A stretch of 64,000 nucleotides of DNA from Oenanthe sinensis (taxonomy: Eukaryota > Streptophyta > Magnoliopsida > Apiales > Apiaceae). A model generated the notes under the pieces. That model was not told where the DNA came from and ran no database searches. It saw nothing but the letters and a program-made list of their open reading frames with translations. The stretch spans positions 35,501,501-35,565,500 of the forward strand of contig CM053809.1 of NCBI GenBank assembly GCA_028671895.1, read 5' to 3'. This document shows, in pieces, positions 1 to 11,526 of the stretch; the stretch's first letter is position 1, and every line of letters begins with the position of its first letter. The translations under genes and the position numbers were made by a program.

Positions 1-54
1 ACGAAACAAATGGAGAAATTATCCAAACAAGCTCAAATATTAAAATTACGTTAC

Positions 55-339
55 CTTAGGAGACTTAACTAACTGAACTCCAAACCGATCGATAGCACGA
101 GCTTTAAGACTTTCTGGCGAAGCATCATGATCGCCGGTATAAACAACACAGTCAAGATCCGGCGAGAGTTCTTGAATGCCTTTGACGGCGCACCATAGCA
201 CTCTCTCGCCTCCGCCGCCGTCGTTGGTGTAGGGGTGGAAGAACCCTACGGCGTGTTTCCGGCGCCGGCGAGATTTCACGACGGTGAAAAAGAGGGTTAA
301 AATTGGAATTGAAAGTATTACTAGTAAGAATCCCACCAT
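55..339 (-). CDS. ALG11: ALG11, first exon (partial)
   Basis: First exon of the ER GDP-Man:Man3GlcNAc2-PP-dolichol alpha-1,2-mannosyltransferase, which adds the last two cytosolic-face mannoses during lipid-linked oligosaccharide assembly. A hydrophobic N-terminal anchor (about residues 2-18) is followed by a basic SRRRRK stretch and the family signature VGFFHPYTNDGGGGERVLW, then the TGDHD motif. An upstream in-frame ATG at 399 would add 20 residues. I prefer 339 because the protein then begins at the membrane anchor, as family members do. The exon ends at a good donor (AAG/GTAACG, boundary at 55) after residues SPK. The rest, including the GT-B catalytic domains, lies beyond the left edge. 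Recognition is from remembered family sequence, and the signature is distinctive. Confidence 0.93.
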
Positions 340-399
340 GTATAACTGTATGTGCGTGTGTGTGTAATTTTTTTGTAAAAATGGGATTTCAACTTTCAA

Positions 400-2186
400 C
401 TTTCAAGTTTTATGATTTGACAAATAATAAGAATCTGTAAAAAAAAAAATTGAAATAATGTTACGATTATATCCCTGATAAGTTTTTTATTTTCACTTTT
501 TGACATACACGTTTGGAAGAAAAAACACATACACATATTTAATAAAATTTTAAAAAAATTATATCAAATGAAAATTTAGAATTTAAACTTTTATGTGATA
601 TAAAAATTAAAAACTAATATTAATTATAACTATGTATTTTTTACTCTTAAATATATGTAACAAAAAGTTAAAAAATTATTATTTAGGAGCAGAAGTAGTA
701 TATATTTAAATTAGTTTTTTAGTGTGTGGCCGAGGGCTCCTGGATTATCAAATTTTAATTAACTCTCGATAATAAATCATCACTAAAAAAGAAGTTCAAC
801 TCATAAAACTACTATAAAAGTAAAGTGACTAATGGGAAAAGCTGCTGTAGTACCTAACCTAACTTTGTTATGTGTTGATCAGAGCTAGGGTTTTTTAGTG
901 GCATTTCGAATCATATTTTCAAAAATTTTAATTAATTTAGGTTTGTAATAATTATTTATACATTTTTCATCAGCAACGATTTTATATATTTGCATTTCTG
1001 TTCAAAAAATAAATGCTAAAAGAACATCTTATAGCCCTGTCCTCTATCATTGATCATCTTTCCTTCTTTTTCTTATTTTTATAAGCAACGATTTTCTTGT
1101 ATTTTTTCGTTAAATGATTAAAAATTCAATCCTCATTAAAAATTAATTATTTTTCTTTTACTAAGTCAGCTTGATGATATAGCTCAAATGGTAGACTGGT
1201 AGTCCCAACAACCTTTGTAAGACACATAACCTAATTATTAAAAAAAAATAAGATGACTTGAATATATAAGTCATTTGATACCCTTACGTAATTTGTTTTA
1301 TTTAAAAATAAATGTGGATTTGAATATACTTGTGCGACAGCAAGAACAGTCCAAGCAGGATGCCTGTGCAAATGTAAAAATAAGATGACTTGTAATTGTA
1401 AATGCGACTTTTGACAATAAGTGCGGAAAGGTGACTTGTCCTATGTATAAAGATTTTATTAAGGTAGGCTATACGAACATTAATTGTGGATCGATCATGG
1501 CCCATGTACTTGGCATGAAGAATGGAAGGTTTATATGTTTTATTAACTTATTCGAACTAGTCATCTGTCAATGTTATCATCTTGATTAACCAAATAAATG
1601 CAACTACTAAGACACTAAATCTGCAACTACAGAGAAATTAACAAAGATGAATATGAAACAGATAAATCTGGTTCTCCTGTGACTGAGATATAATTTGGCA
1701 CTCTATGGATTCAGATGATTTCGAGGTAAACCAACAATATATTCAGCTGCATAAACTATAATAAAAGCTCTCTCAGCTTGCAATGATCCCACAGCCATGC
1801 ATTCAACTACTGTCCAAGCACAAAAAATAAGTCTTCAGATATTAAATACATCCTAGCTGCTTAGATTTTAATATAAGTGGGCTGCAAACACATTCTTACA
1901 AGCTATTGACCTATAAAAGGCAAGCTTTGTCAATGTTTGTGTGTATATTAAATTGATGAAGAATATAACTCAGCCTCGTACGTCCTCCAAGTGGCAGAAA
2001 ACCAGGCTTGTTTAACTACCCAACAAAGATGTCACCTACAATAACAGACAAACAGAAGCAGTCCATAGTCCATGACAATATTCTAACATGGATGTTGTCG
2101 TCAAGAAGTTTAAACCTAGCGCGGCCTTGATCAATAAAAGCAACGAATGTAAAGTCAATGTGAAGTCTGAAGAGCTATAGCATTAT
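400..2186. other. Intergenic, ALG11 to U-box gene
   Basis: AT-rich spacer between divergent genes, so it holds both promoters. At about 1173-1230 there is a short tRNA-like segment (TAGCTCAAATGG resembles a pol III A box), possibly a SINE remnant without a clear B box. The last 300 bases before the U-box ATG are less AT-rich and probably hold its leader. No coding region is supported. Confidence 0.5.
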
Positions 2187-4226
2187 ATGGATATGACTCT
2201 ACCTCCTCTTGTGGTTTCTTCAGGCTTTCTTCCTGTAGGGTCCTTGCTGGAGTCACTGATTTACATCTCCAATGAAGTTGCATCAATCGAAAAGTTTCCT
2301 GTTGTTCAGGTTAAGAATGTCTCGATGATGGTAAGAAGGGTTAAACTTCTTTCTTCATTATTTCAAGAAATTCAAGAAACGAATGCACCCCTTCCACCAT
2401 CATCAGTCTTGTGTCTCACAGAGCTATTTTCTGTCATCAGAAGAGTGAAATTATTGATAGATGGCTGCAAAGAAGGTAGTGCGTTGTGGAACCTTATGCA
2501 GACAGATCTTATCTCAAATCAATATCATGTAACAGTGAAAGAGATGGGAAGTGCGTTAGATATCTTACCTCTTAGCTTGCTTAAAATAACAATGGACACA
2601 AAAGAGCAAGTTGAACTTCTTCGCAAGCAAGCGAAGAGGGTTGAATTGTTTGTTGAACCTCAAGAAATTCAGAGAAGGGAGGAGCTTTTCCTAATGATGG
2701 CTAGCTATAATGACAGAAACAAGAAAAACAAGGGTTTAACTGATTTTGACAAAATGAAACAGATTTTGATCAACATTGGTGTAAAAAGTCCATTGGATTT
2801 CGAGGAAGAAATTTCAAAGCTCGAGGCTGAAGCCGAGAAGCAGGCAGGGACAGGTGGCCTTGTTGTAGTTTCTAATCTCAACAATCTTATGTCTCTTATT
2901 TCATTGTCAAAATCCATGATTTTCAGCAGGGAGGAAAAAGAAAAAATCTCAGAGGATCTGAAGCAATCTTCAGCATCAAATTGGCAACACGATCAGTCTT
3001 CATCATCTCATTCATCATTCAACATCCCTGATGAGTACCGTTGCCCAATTTCACTGGACTTGATGAGAGATCCGGTGATAGTAGCATCAGGACACACTTA
3101 TGATCGAAATTCAATAGCCCAGTGGATAAATACAGGGCATCACACATGCCCTAAGAGTGGTCAGAGACTAATTCATATGGCACTGATACCCAATTATGCA
3201 CTCAAGAGTCTAATACATCAGTGGTGTGAAGAGAATAATATAACAATAACTGAATCTACATCTCCTTCAGACATGGACCGAAGCAGTGGCAAGAGAGAGT
3301 TACATGAGAAAGCAGTTGATCACATTTCTGCCACAAAAACTGCAAGTGATGCAGTTAAGATGACGGCAGAATTCCTAGTGGGTAAACTAGCAACAGGATC
3401 ACCAGACATTCAAAGACAAGCTGCATATGAGCTCCGTTTGCTAGCAAAAACTGGTATGGAGAATCGCAGGATGATTGCAGAAGCAGGAGCAATACCATTT
3501 CTGGTCACACTGCTAGGTTCCCATGATTCAAGAATCCAAGGGAATGCAGTGACTGCTCTACTAAACCTTTCTATATTTGGCAACAACAAGATTTTAATAA
3601 TGTCTGCAGGATCACTTGACAACATAATAAATGTTCTTCAATCGGGGAAGACCATGGAAGCAAGAGAAAATGCAGCAGCAACGATCTTCAGCTTGTCTAT
3701 GGTAGATGATTACAAGGTAATCATTGGCGCACATCCTAAAGCAATTCCTGCATTGGTGGAGCTCCTTGGAGACGGCACTACAGCTGGGAAAAGGGATGCT
3801 GCAACAGCACTTTTTAACCTTGCAGTCTATAATGTAAATAAGGCAAGTGTTGTGGTTTCTGGGGCCATTCCATTGCTCATTGATCTGTTGATGGATGACA
3901 AGGCAGGTATAACTGATGATGCCTTGGCTGTGCTTGCACTGCTTTTGGGGTGCTCTGAAGGATTGGAGGAAATTAGGAAGAGTAGAGTACTGGTGCCTCT
4001 TCTTATTGATTTGTTGAGATATGGATCCCCAAAGGGCAAGGAAAATTCTATAACACTTTTATTAGGCCTCTGTAAAGATAGCAGTGAGGAAGTCGCAAGG
4101 AGATTATTAATGAATCCAAGAAGCATTCCTTCTCTCCAAAGCTTGGCTGCTGATGGATCATTAAAAGCTCGAAGAAAGGCTGATGCTCTTCTTAGATTGC
4201 TCAATAGATGTTGCTTCCAATCTTGA
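2187..4226 (+). CDS. U-box/ARM-repeat E3 ubiquitin ligase (PUB16/17/18 type)
   Basis: Intronless gene for a 679-residue plant U-box E3 ligase. Residues 1 to about 250 form the helical N-terminal domain of the PUB16-19 clade. The U-box lies at about 278-350, with YRCPISLDLMRDPV, GHTYDR and TCPKSGQ. Armadillo repeats fill about 385-679, recognisable by ELRLLAKTG, AEAGAIP, GNAVTALLNLS and AAATIFSLS. The U-box recruits a charged E2 and the ARM repeats usually bind substrates or receptor kinases; clade members act in immunity and drought or ABA signalling. Length and single-exon structure fit the clade. Start choice: ATG at 2187, with a second in-frame ATG two codons later. I cannot decide between PUB16, 17, 18 and 19 orthology. 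The frame is intact. Confidence 0.93.
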   Translation: MDMTLPPLVVSSGFLPVGSLLESLIYISNEVASIEKFPVVQVKNVSMMVRRVKLLSSLFQEIQETNAPLPPSSVLCLTELFSVIRRVKLLIDGCKEGSALWNLMQTDLISNQYHVTVKEMGSALDILPLSLLKITMDTKEQVELLRKQAKRVELFVEPQEIQRREELFLMMASYNDRNKKNKGLTDFDKMKQILINIGVKSPLDFEEEISKLEAEAEKQAGTGGLVVVSNLNNLMSLISLSKSMIFSREEKEKISEDLKQSSASNWQHDQSSSSHSSFNIPDEYRCPISLDLMRDPVIVASGHTYDRNSIAQWINTGHHTCPKSGQRLIHMALIPNYALKSLIHQWCEENNITITESTSPSDMDRSSGKRELHEKAVDHISATKTASDAVKMTAEFLVGKLATGSPDIQRQAAYELRLLAKTGMENRRMIAEAGAIPFLVTLLGSHDSRIQGNAVTALLNLSIFGNNKILIMSAGSLDNIINVLQSGKTMEARENAAATIFSLSMVDDYKVIIGAHPKAIPALVELLGDGTTAGKRDAATALFNLAVYNVNKASVVVSGAIPLLIDLLMDDKAGITDDALAVLALLLGCSEGLEEIRKSRVLVPLLIDLLRYGSPKGKENSITLLLGLCKDSSEEVARRLLMNPRSIPSLQSLAADGSLKARRKADALLRLLNRCCFQS

Positions 4227-5005
4227 ATTTCTGTCAGATAACAGTGACAACTGACTATGAATCTAAAAAAAAATTAAAGCTGAAAAGAGAGAAATGTAAA
4301 TTTATGGAGATACTTTTATTGTATATGGAAATTGTGTTTGTGCTGCATTTTCATCGGACCTCTTTTCATATTTATCTAATGGTTCATCACTAAAAACACT
4401 ATAATCTAGTTCGCTAAGTTTTAAAAAAAGATATAATCTAAATCTAAACTATAACATAATCCATTGCAAATCTGTGTGCAGTTTCCAGTTCTATTCTGGA
4501 ACTGGATTGCTAAAAGATATTTCTACTATAGATGATACTGAACCCAACAGCTCCGACAGTCATATACTTTATCAGTATCCTGCATTCTATTAGAAAGACA
4601 AAATCTGCCTTGTGGACATGGTTAGCCTAAAGCCAGAAAATAGTGAAATGAAAAAGACTTTATACAAACTGTAACAAAAACAAGTCACTGGAATAAATAA
4701 AATGTTACTTTAAGCCACAGAGCAAAGCTTTCATTGTAATACAAAAATTACTATGAAGGCAAAAACTCTACCTTGAATATAAAGCTTTGATGAAAATAGA
4801 TTTAAGAACGTAAAATTCACTTAATCTGCAATGATTAATAGCAGGAACAGACAATGCTTTAGACACAACAAATCAAATGACTAGAAATCCTGATGATCAC
4901 CAAGAGTTGTCTAACAATATAGTGGCTTGCTGTTCAAGATAAAATGAGATGTCACGTCTTCCAATCTGAAAGCAGATTAGCACAAAGGCCAATGTAATCA
5001 AATGA
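4227..5005. other. Intergenic, 3' of U-box gene
   Basis: AT-rich DNA holding the U-box gene 3' UTR at its left. A 61-codon frame at 4208-4393 overlaps the end of the U-box gene and looks like chance. Nothing else is supported. Confidence 0.4.
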
Positions 5006-5119
5006 TTAGTCTTCCAAAGCTCCACCATTTCCTAATGTACGCGACTGCCCTTCATGCGGTACTTCCAGAACCAGCTTCCGCTCTCCATATAGTCTTCCTA
5101 GATGGGTTTTAATGAACTG
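5006..5119 (-). CDS. Orphan terminal exon of an unidentified gene
   Basis: The minus strand has a splice acceptor (GTAG then CAG TTC) followed by 37 codons and a TAA. The reading QFIKTHLGRLYGERK, LVLEVPHEGQ, SRTLGNGGALED is hydrophilic, not low-complexity, and more GC-rich than its flanks, so it looks like a genuine last exon. I do not recognise the family. No matching upstream exon is visible between 5120 and the Ole e 1 gene at 5595, which lies on the same strand. It may be a relic of a decayed gene, a transposon-captured fragment, or the last exon of a gene whose other exons I missed. Confidence 0.4.
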   Translation of the reverse strand, partial: QFIKTHLGRLYGERKLVLEVPHEGQSRTLGNGGALED

Positions 5120-5594
5120 CTACGCCTCAACCAGAAATTTATAACAGAAAAAGTATAAAGAAGTTTATAATTATTTGGCAAAATAAAGAAAGAAAATTTA
5201 TCTGTATGGATGCATCTATGAGAACATAGATGCCTACTGCAGAACTGCTAAGCAATGATCGCCTTAAACGTAGGGACTTGAATAGAAACCTACATCTCTT
5301 TGGTGGAATTGTAAATGCAATTTACTACAATACCTCTGTTTCAACTAACGTAGCTGCCAGTTTTGAACAACAGAAATCACTCTTTTCCTTTAATATTATG
5401 GAGGCCAACAATATGTTAAAATTAAAATAAATCCACCAAACTGCCAAAAAGATAATATTCATGCCACCAAAGTGCATTTTATTATCATTTATCATACGTA
5501 ATTTGTACACTCAAATCATATAACATTTGTGATTTAGTTCTGTTACACCAATTGTTGGTAGAAACTGTTGGTACAAACAGTCTGAAAACTATAC

Positions 5595-6161
5595 TCAGTT
5601 CACCGGACGCTTTGCTGGACTGAAAGCCAACGGTCCTGCAGCATAAATCTCAGCTTTATAATGTTGTCCAGAGACAGTCTTGTTTTCGAATCGGAGAGCA
5701 GAACCATCAAGTCCTCCGCTATAACTCCCATTTGTAGGAAAATCACAATAAACATTTGGAGATGAAACAAGCTTCACAAAGCAAGACTTGATAGGAATTG
5801 TCAATTCATATTTGCTAATAATAAATCCCCTCAGTTCTGCATACAAGTGCCCTTCCTCATTTGCTTCAAATGTCTTATAATATTTAAAATCAATTTCGAT
5901 ATCAATGCAAAGAACACTAATGACAGCGCCATTGATAGGATTATCATACGAAATTTTTTGTGATCCGACAAGTTCACAAGTCTGGCAATAAACCATTGAT
6001 TCCACCACCACATTGATATTCTTCTTGGAATCGAATGCATTGCGTGGACCATAATAAAAGACATTAGTACTATCGTTTGCTGATATGGATGAGGAAATGG
6101 CCAGTGCAAACACTAGAAAGATTGCATGTACGAAAACTGCAAATCTGTAATTAGGTGCCAT
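5595..6161 (-). CDS. Pollen Ole e 1 / extensin-family secreted protein
   Basis: Single-exon gene for a 188-residue secreted protein. Residues 1-28 are a signal peptide (hydrophobic FAVFVHAIFLVFALAIS, then SSSISA). The mature part carries the Ole e 1 pattern: VVESMVYCQTC near residue 53, AVISVLC, then KSCFVKL, SPNVYCDFPTNGSYSGG, and the C-terminal GPLAFSPAKRP. Family proteins are small cysteine-containing cell-wall glycoproteins; the N-glycosylation sites NDST, NGSY and NKT are visible. A likely TATA box (ATTATATATGC on the minus strand) sits near 6254-6264, about 95 bases upstream. Start choice: the first ATG, directly before the signal peptide. The exact physiological role is not known from sequence. 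Confidence 0.85.
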   Translation of the reverse strand: MAPNYRFAVFVHAIFLVFALAISSSISANDSTNVFYYGPRNAFDSKKNINVVVESMVYCQTCELVGSQKISYDNPINGAVISVLCIDIEIDFKYYKTFEANEEGHLYAELRGFIISKYELTIPIKSCFVKLVSSPNVYCDFPTNGSYSGGLDGSALRFENKTVSGQHYKAEIYAAGPLAFSPAKRPVN

Positions 6162-6552
6162 TTTAAAAAACAGACAAGGTTATAAACACTGATCAATGTT
6201 TCAAGATGATACATTAATTTTGTTGGATGTATAAGGTTGTGCAGGGGAAGCATGCATATATAATGTGGGACTGACGTGTGTAGGACTAACTACTTAATTA
6301 AGTTGCAAGCGTTTAAAATGTTCTTCCAACTTATATGCTTGAAGAGCTTGGTGTAGTTGTAAGGATTTAGTTAATCATATATTTGTAGATTTTCTGATTC
6401 TAATCTGGTCAAATGTTGATATTCAAATCCTCGAGCGCCTTGCGTAATTTGGTATTAATTTATTTTTTTAGTATATTACACAAGATCATCTAAGATTTTG
6501 TATTGACCCACCAACTATTAGTTTTGTCACACACGCAATATATAGTTTTTAG

Positions 6553-6556
<4 letters not shown>

Positions 6557-6639
<83 letters not shown>
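6557..6639. repeat. (TA)n microsatellite, 83 bp
   Basis: A pure dinucleotide run of about 41 TA units. It creates spurious alternating Ile-Tyr frames on both strands. The rest of 6162-7076 is plain AT-rich intergenic DNA between the Ole e 1 promoter and the 3' end of the broken kinase. Confidence 0.98.
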
Positions 6640-6641
<2 letters not shown>

Positions 6642-9600
6642 CGATAATAGATATTTGGTACTTGATATATAAGATGAGATGTGAGGATCGAATTTTTGAA
6701 AATAAAAACAGGGTCCTTATTACACGGCATATCCTGATTTGCCTGGCAAAATGTAGAGATGGAGTAATATTTTATTAGTAACAACAGGTTCCAATTTTAT
6801 TTTTCTGCTACGTAACGGGTTATAGTATTGGTACTTGAGTTCTTGGAATAGTTTTAAAATGACCCGAGTCTAATGTGTCTGTGTATTTATTTATAAATAA
6901 ACAGTTTTAGATGAGTACACTCGCATGCCGAAATCATACCAGCAAAAACGCACACTAGCTTAAATCAGCTGTATTTCCATCTTAAAAATATGTACACTGG
7001 AGACCCTAAGACAGATTTCAAACTGTGACATTGCAAAAAAGGGTACATTTGTTACTTACAGGATCAACTTCATCCCTTAAATTGCTCCATTAGACATTAT
7101 TTCCAGCTCCGCCCACCGAAGAGGTAAAAGTTTTGGGACAGCTCCATCAGTTCCAATCCCTGTTATATCTTTGAGTACTTCAGTAACTTCACGCATTGTC
7201 GGTCTTTGTTTTGGATTGGGACAGCAGCAAGATTTTATCACTTCATCAAACTTTTCAAGCTGTTCAGCATTGTAAGAACTCAAAATAGTCCTCTCAAATA
7301 GTCTGAAGCCCAGTCCTGAACTGATCAACTGTCCACCGATTAAGGGAGCTTACCAAGCAGGCAGTCATCATCTCAAATAATATAACACCAAAGCTATAGA
7401 TGTTAGATTCTGGATTTGATTGCAATTCGGTGGCTGCAGCTGATTCAGTCCAAAGACCAAAATCAGATATCTTTCCTGCATAGTCTTCAGTGAGATTCAC
7501 AGCTAAAGAGTTCAGATTTTTGTGGGATATGGGTGGCTTTAGCTGGTGCATATGGTTGAGGCAGTATGCCATGCCCATTGCAATCCTCATCCGCATCCCC
7601 CAGTCCAAGTGCTCTGCTTCTTTTACTGCAGAGTGCAGAACCAACAAGATCTTAAATGCAAAAAAATTGCAATGAAATATTTATGGGACAGAAATTCGGG
7701 GTAACATATATCACAGACCCAAACTCGAGCCTGTTAGTAGACAAAAAACATGTTTGATTCTCGCAAAGATTATTATTTAGGATTTTATCACATATAGAAG
7801 TACTGAAATTTATCAGCTTCTTTGGATCATTTTATTATTAGCAAAAAAACAGAAATAATTGAATTATGAACCAGAAGTCTGAACTGAACTACACCATTCT
7901 AAGGTTACAGTTATGATACTTACTACGCAAATGCTCAAATAATGTCCCATTAGGAGCACCTACTCGAAAACCATCATTCTAGTGAAGGGCTCTTCTTCTT
8001 CATAATATTCAATAAGGTTTATGAAATTCTTGGGGTTTACTTTTGATAATTGATCGATCTGGACATCAAAGTGACCCATAAGATTTAGATGCATGGACAA
8101 ACACAGAAATTGTAGTTAGATTTAGTTCTCCATGTACCTTCTTCCTGAACTGTGATTCCAAATTCTTTGGCCAATCCTTAGCAGATGCCACTATAAGAGA
8201 AATCACAGCTATTTCAACACCACTGGATAGTGTTCCTTTGTACACTGTTCCCATTGAGGAAGAACCAATTACATTGCTGAAATCTTCACAAGCTGCATCA
8301 AGCTCTGACCTTTTAAGCTTTGGCACACCTGAGGTGTAGAAAGAACCAATTTATAATTTACAGACACATTATAAGATGCAAGCTAGTTCATTAAAAAAAT
8401 GATATGATCGTGAAAGTGTGAAAGGAAATATAGTGTCTACTATAGAGGGACAACTGAGTAGCAGGCCCTTTACATAGAATAAATGCAAGTTTGGTTTATT
8501 TAAAGTAATGGCAGTTACCAGTTACAAATTCCTTTTGAAGTTGTCTGCTTAAGCCAGTGGCCCAAGGTTTGACAGCAGATACTTTGCTTTGGAAGAAGTA
8601 TAATAGAATAGCAAAAAGGATTAACAATGCAGGACAGCCTACGGCTAAAATAGTATTAGGAATCTATGCCGATTAGTACTCAAACTATTGCCTGATGTAC
8701 TGTGCCTCTTAGCAGGGGAGTTTACTGATTCTGTACGTGAAGTTGGAGATAAGAAGACACTATAAGGAGCTTTCAGTCTTGTACTTGTAACAGCTGAAGG
8801 TGCAGGAGATGATGAGGGTAGGGGCGATATAGAGGGTGTGAGGGCGAGATAGAGGGCGAGGGCACAGAAGAAGGCGGAGGCAACAAAGACTCTGATGACA
8901 GTGACGATGGAAACCAGTTGAATAGATTAGGCATAGTTGTTAGCAGCCGCCTTTGAATAATGTGTCCACCACCAGCAGTACTGCTGAAACCAATATAAGT
9001 AGCTATTACTAAATTAATTAGCTTATCCAATACTGATAATATATCATGTTCACATGGTATGTTATCTAAAGTTTGACAAGACACAAGGTCTGTACAGTAT
9101 AAATATTGAAAAAAACTCACATAATTATGCCAACCATCTTCTACAATTATCACTTTTACTGATTTAATTCAGTTCATTATTAGATCAGTTATACTGTACA
9201 TCAGTACATGTCTGTGTACGTATACGTCTCACCCGTAAGAGACCAGAAAAGAGGTATATAAACCACATTACATATCATGAGGCTATTCTACCACAGCAGG
9301 ATGAGCTCAGTCTTGAACTAGACAGCTGTTTCTCATTTCTTCTAGAGAGTAGCTCTATCTCATCAATTTTAGGGGACGTGCTAACAGTAAAGTCATTATT
9401 GTCTAGTAGACTGCAATAGTTTAGAAATAAGATAATGTGAGCTCAGATATTAAAAGCAAGCATTCTGTTGAGTTAAAGCTGTTTCAGTATCTTGACTTAC
9501 AGGACTGACAGTTGAAGATTACTATTAAGATCAGATGGAAGTGCCCAACCAAATTTATTGTACCCCAGATCTAGAACCTCCAACTTTTTGAGCTCTTTAA

Positions 9601-10391
9601 TCTCTTCAGGAAGAACACCGAAAAGGAATTATTGTGTAGTATGCTGCAAGAAATTAGGTTCTGAATTATTTAAAAATATTTAATAGAAGTACTAAATAAT
9701 TCCTTATGATACAAACCACATAACTACTTTAAACCGTAAATAGACTTTAGATGAACCAAATTTTGGAGATCGGGAGCTATTGTTCCTCCAAGAAGCAGGT
9801 TCCTGCATATTGCAAAAGATTTTAATAACTCTAAGAAAACCCATGTCAGTAGTTTAGAATCAATAAAAGATAAAGCTCAACAAGAACTAGATACTGACAG
9901 TAAAACAGGTTGTTTTCAAATTTACAAGTGAAAACTTACATCATGTCTGCAATAAAATACACACCAGCCATCTTAATTATTAAAATTAGCAAATCATACA
10001 AGGTCATCAGATGACAAAATTAAATCTCTTTTTAAAAAGCACCTCAAGCATGCTAATTTTTTCTTCGGCAATCAAAACGGCTAAGCCAGAATACCAAGAT
10101 TGAGAAACAAACACAGATCTTTAATGTGATACAGTGAACATTTTACAGTAAAAGCATTGCACATCAAATTCCAGCAATCTAATAAAAGTTACTTACAGGA
10201 TTACAACATTCCCATTCGCACACTCAACACCGAACCACGAACATGGATCAACAGAATAACTTACAACTCATCTACTAAGCCCACATCCTTCAATATTTCC
10301 ATTTCATCAGAATGACAACTAAAAAAAACTATTTAACAAAAACAAATCATTACATTCGATTCTACACAATAATAAAAACCTCAAATTTACA

Positions 10392-10396
<5 letters not shown>

Positions 10397-10435
<39 letters not shown>
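10397..10435. repeat. (AT)n microsatellite
   Basis: About 19 AT units inside an intron of the broken receptor kinase, directly before a SINE-like sequence. Confidence 0.95.
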
Positions 10436-10438
<3 letters not shown>

Positions 10439-10444
10439 ACGATT

Positions 10445-10550
10445 GTTGAGGATTCATTGATAGCCTAGTCGCTCGAGACCAAAAGTCATTAGTTCAAATT
10501 CTCCCTCTCCCTCCTTGTACACTTAAAATCTACTGCATTGAAAAAAATAA
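10445..10550 (+). mobile_element. tRNA-derived SINE-like element
   Basis: Contains an A-box-like GATAGCCTAGTCGC and, about 30 bases on, a B-box-like AGTTCAAATTCTC. A pyrimidine-rich tail and an A-rich end (GAAAAAAATAAAAT) follow. The box spacing fits a tRNA-derived SINE head. It lies in the first intron of the kinase relic. It is not a functional tRNA, because no cloverleaf or acceptor stem can be drawn. Confidence 0.4.
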
Positions 10551-10720
10551 AATACATACATCCCATGCATATATATATATAAGACAACAAATGTACCTTC
10601 TTGATTAAGTGACCAAGAAAGATCAAAACTTTGATACACCAAACAAATCATCACCAAAAGCTTATGAAATCTAAACAACTCCATCATCAAACCAAATATA
10701 ACAATCTCAAAACACACCAT

Positions 10721-11256
10721 CTACATTATTCAGTGAAAAACCCCAACTAGAAATCACCAAGCACTGATCAAACCCAAACCCATATCACTTACTACAACAC
10801 AAACACACACACATAATGTAAAAAGTGAATAAAGTGTTTTAGAGCAGCTGAAAACGAGTGTGTGAAAAAGCAAAGAAGAAGCGCGTAGTAAGAAGAGGAA
10901 AGACAGATACACAGAAGAGTGTATGTATAGGTGAGTGTAGGTAAATGGGCGATGTGCATACGATAAAGATGAAACAAATGTACTTAACTCTCAGTCTCTC
11001 GCTCTCTTTAAACTCCAACACTCCAGCCTCGTTTCAAATGTGACACTTGATCAAGTGGGCCTAAAAAGCCATATATTTTTGTATCAATATTTTATTACGA
11101 GTATTATTTATTATTAAACTGTTTTTGTAAATTTTTTGATTTAAGCGAGAATAAGGAGATGGTGAGAAACAATTGTAATGAATTTTTTATATATATAGAA
11201 TTACCATAAAAAATATTTGGTTATTTGGTTCTTACAATTTTTCAATTTTCCATTAA
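10721..11256. promoter_or_regulatory. Kinase relic leader and promoter region
   Basis: On the minus strand, 10790-11030 reads as a CT-rich stretch (CTCTTCTTACTACGCG, CTTCTTCTTTGC) of the kind seen in plant 5' leaders. The relic therefore probably still has its old leader. Left of 11256 the sequence becomes plain AT-rich DNA. No coding sequence is supported. Confidence 0.35.
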
Positions 11257-11526
11257 ATCAAACTCTTCTTTTATATGGATATATATTTTTTAATCTAATT
11301 AAATATTAAAATATCATAAAGCAAATATTTGTATATCAATGTTCCGTATGTTAATAGTCCAATTTAGCCCAACTTCCCAAACATTTGTTTATATTTATAA
11401 AAAATATTAGACATGTCTCGACTCTTACCCTATGTTGGGGTGAAATTATATATCCCATGTCAACAAATTTAAGACTCTTCTTTTATATCAATGTTCTCGC
11501 GATTTTCCGTTAAATCAAACTCTTCT

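Larger units (their letters stand above)
7077..10720 (-). pseudogene. LRR-VI receptor-like kinase (MRH1/MDIS1-like), frame broken
   Basis: Remnant of a multi-exon leucine-rich-repeat receptor kinase, laid out 10720 down to 7077. In order: an intact signal-peptide exon ending SLNQEG before a donor near 10600; an LRR N-cap exon with DPCSWFGVEC (about 10200-10240); LRR exons (NLLLGGTIAPDLQNL near 9750-9810; ELKKLEVLDLGYNKFGW near 9500-9600); a proline/serine-rich stretch; a membrane segment followed by VKPWATGLSRQLQKEFVTG (about 8520-8650); and kinase-like exons (LKRSELDAACEDFSN; EEEEPFTRMMVFE; DWGMRMRIAMGMAYC; PNPKQRPTMREVTEVLKD). Lesions: a 1-base loss in an LRR exon near 9617, stops before the membrane segment near 8660, a 2-base insertion giving TAG at 7960-7962, and a lost segment with frame change at 7300-7330. 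No single intact product is possible as read. Confidence 0.82.

Noticed and set aside
1173..1230. Possible tRNA gene
   Set aside because: Only an A-box-like segment is present; no B box or cloverleaf could be drawn.
3410..4204. Antisense frames of 71 and 125 codons within the U-box gene
   Set aside because: They are shadows of the real plus-strand coding sequence, with no domains of their own.
6503..6784. Two overlapping frames rich in Ile-Tyr repeats
   Set aside because: Both are produced by the (TA)n microsatellite at 6557-6639, one on each strand.
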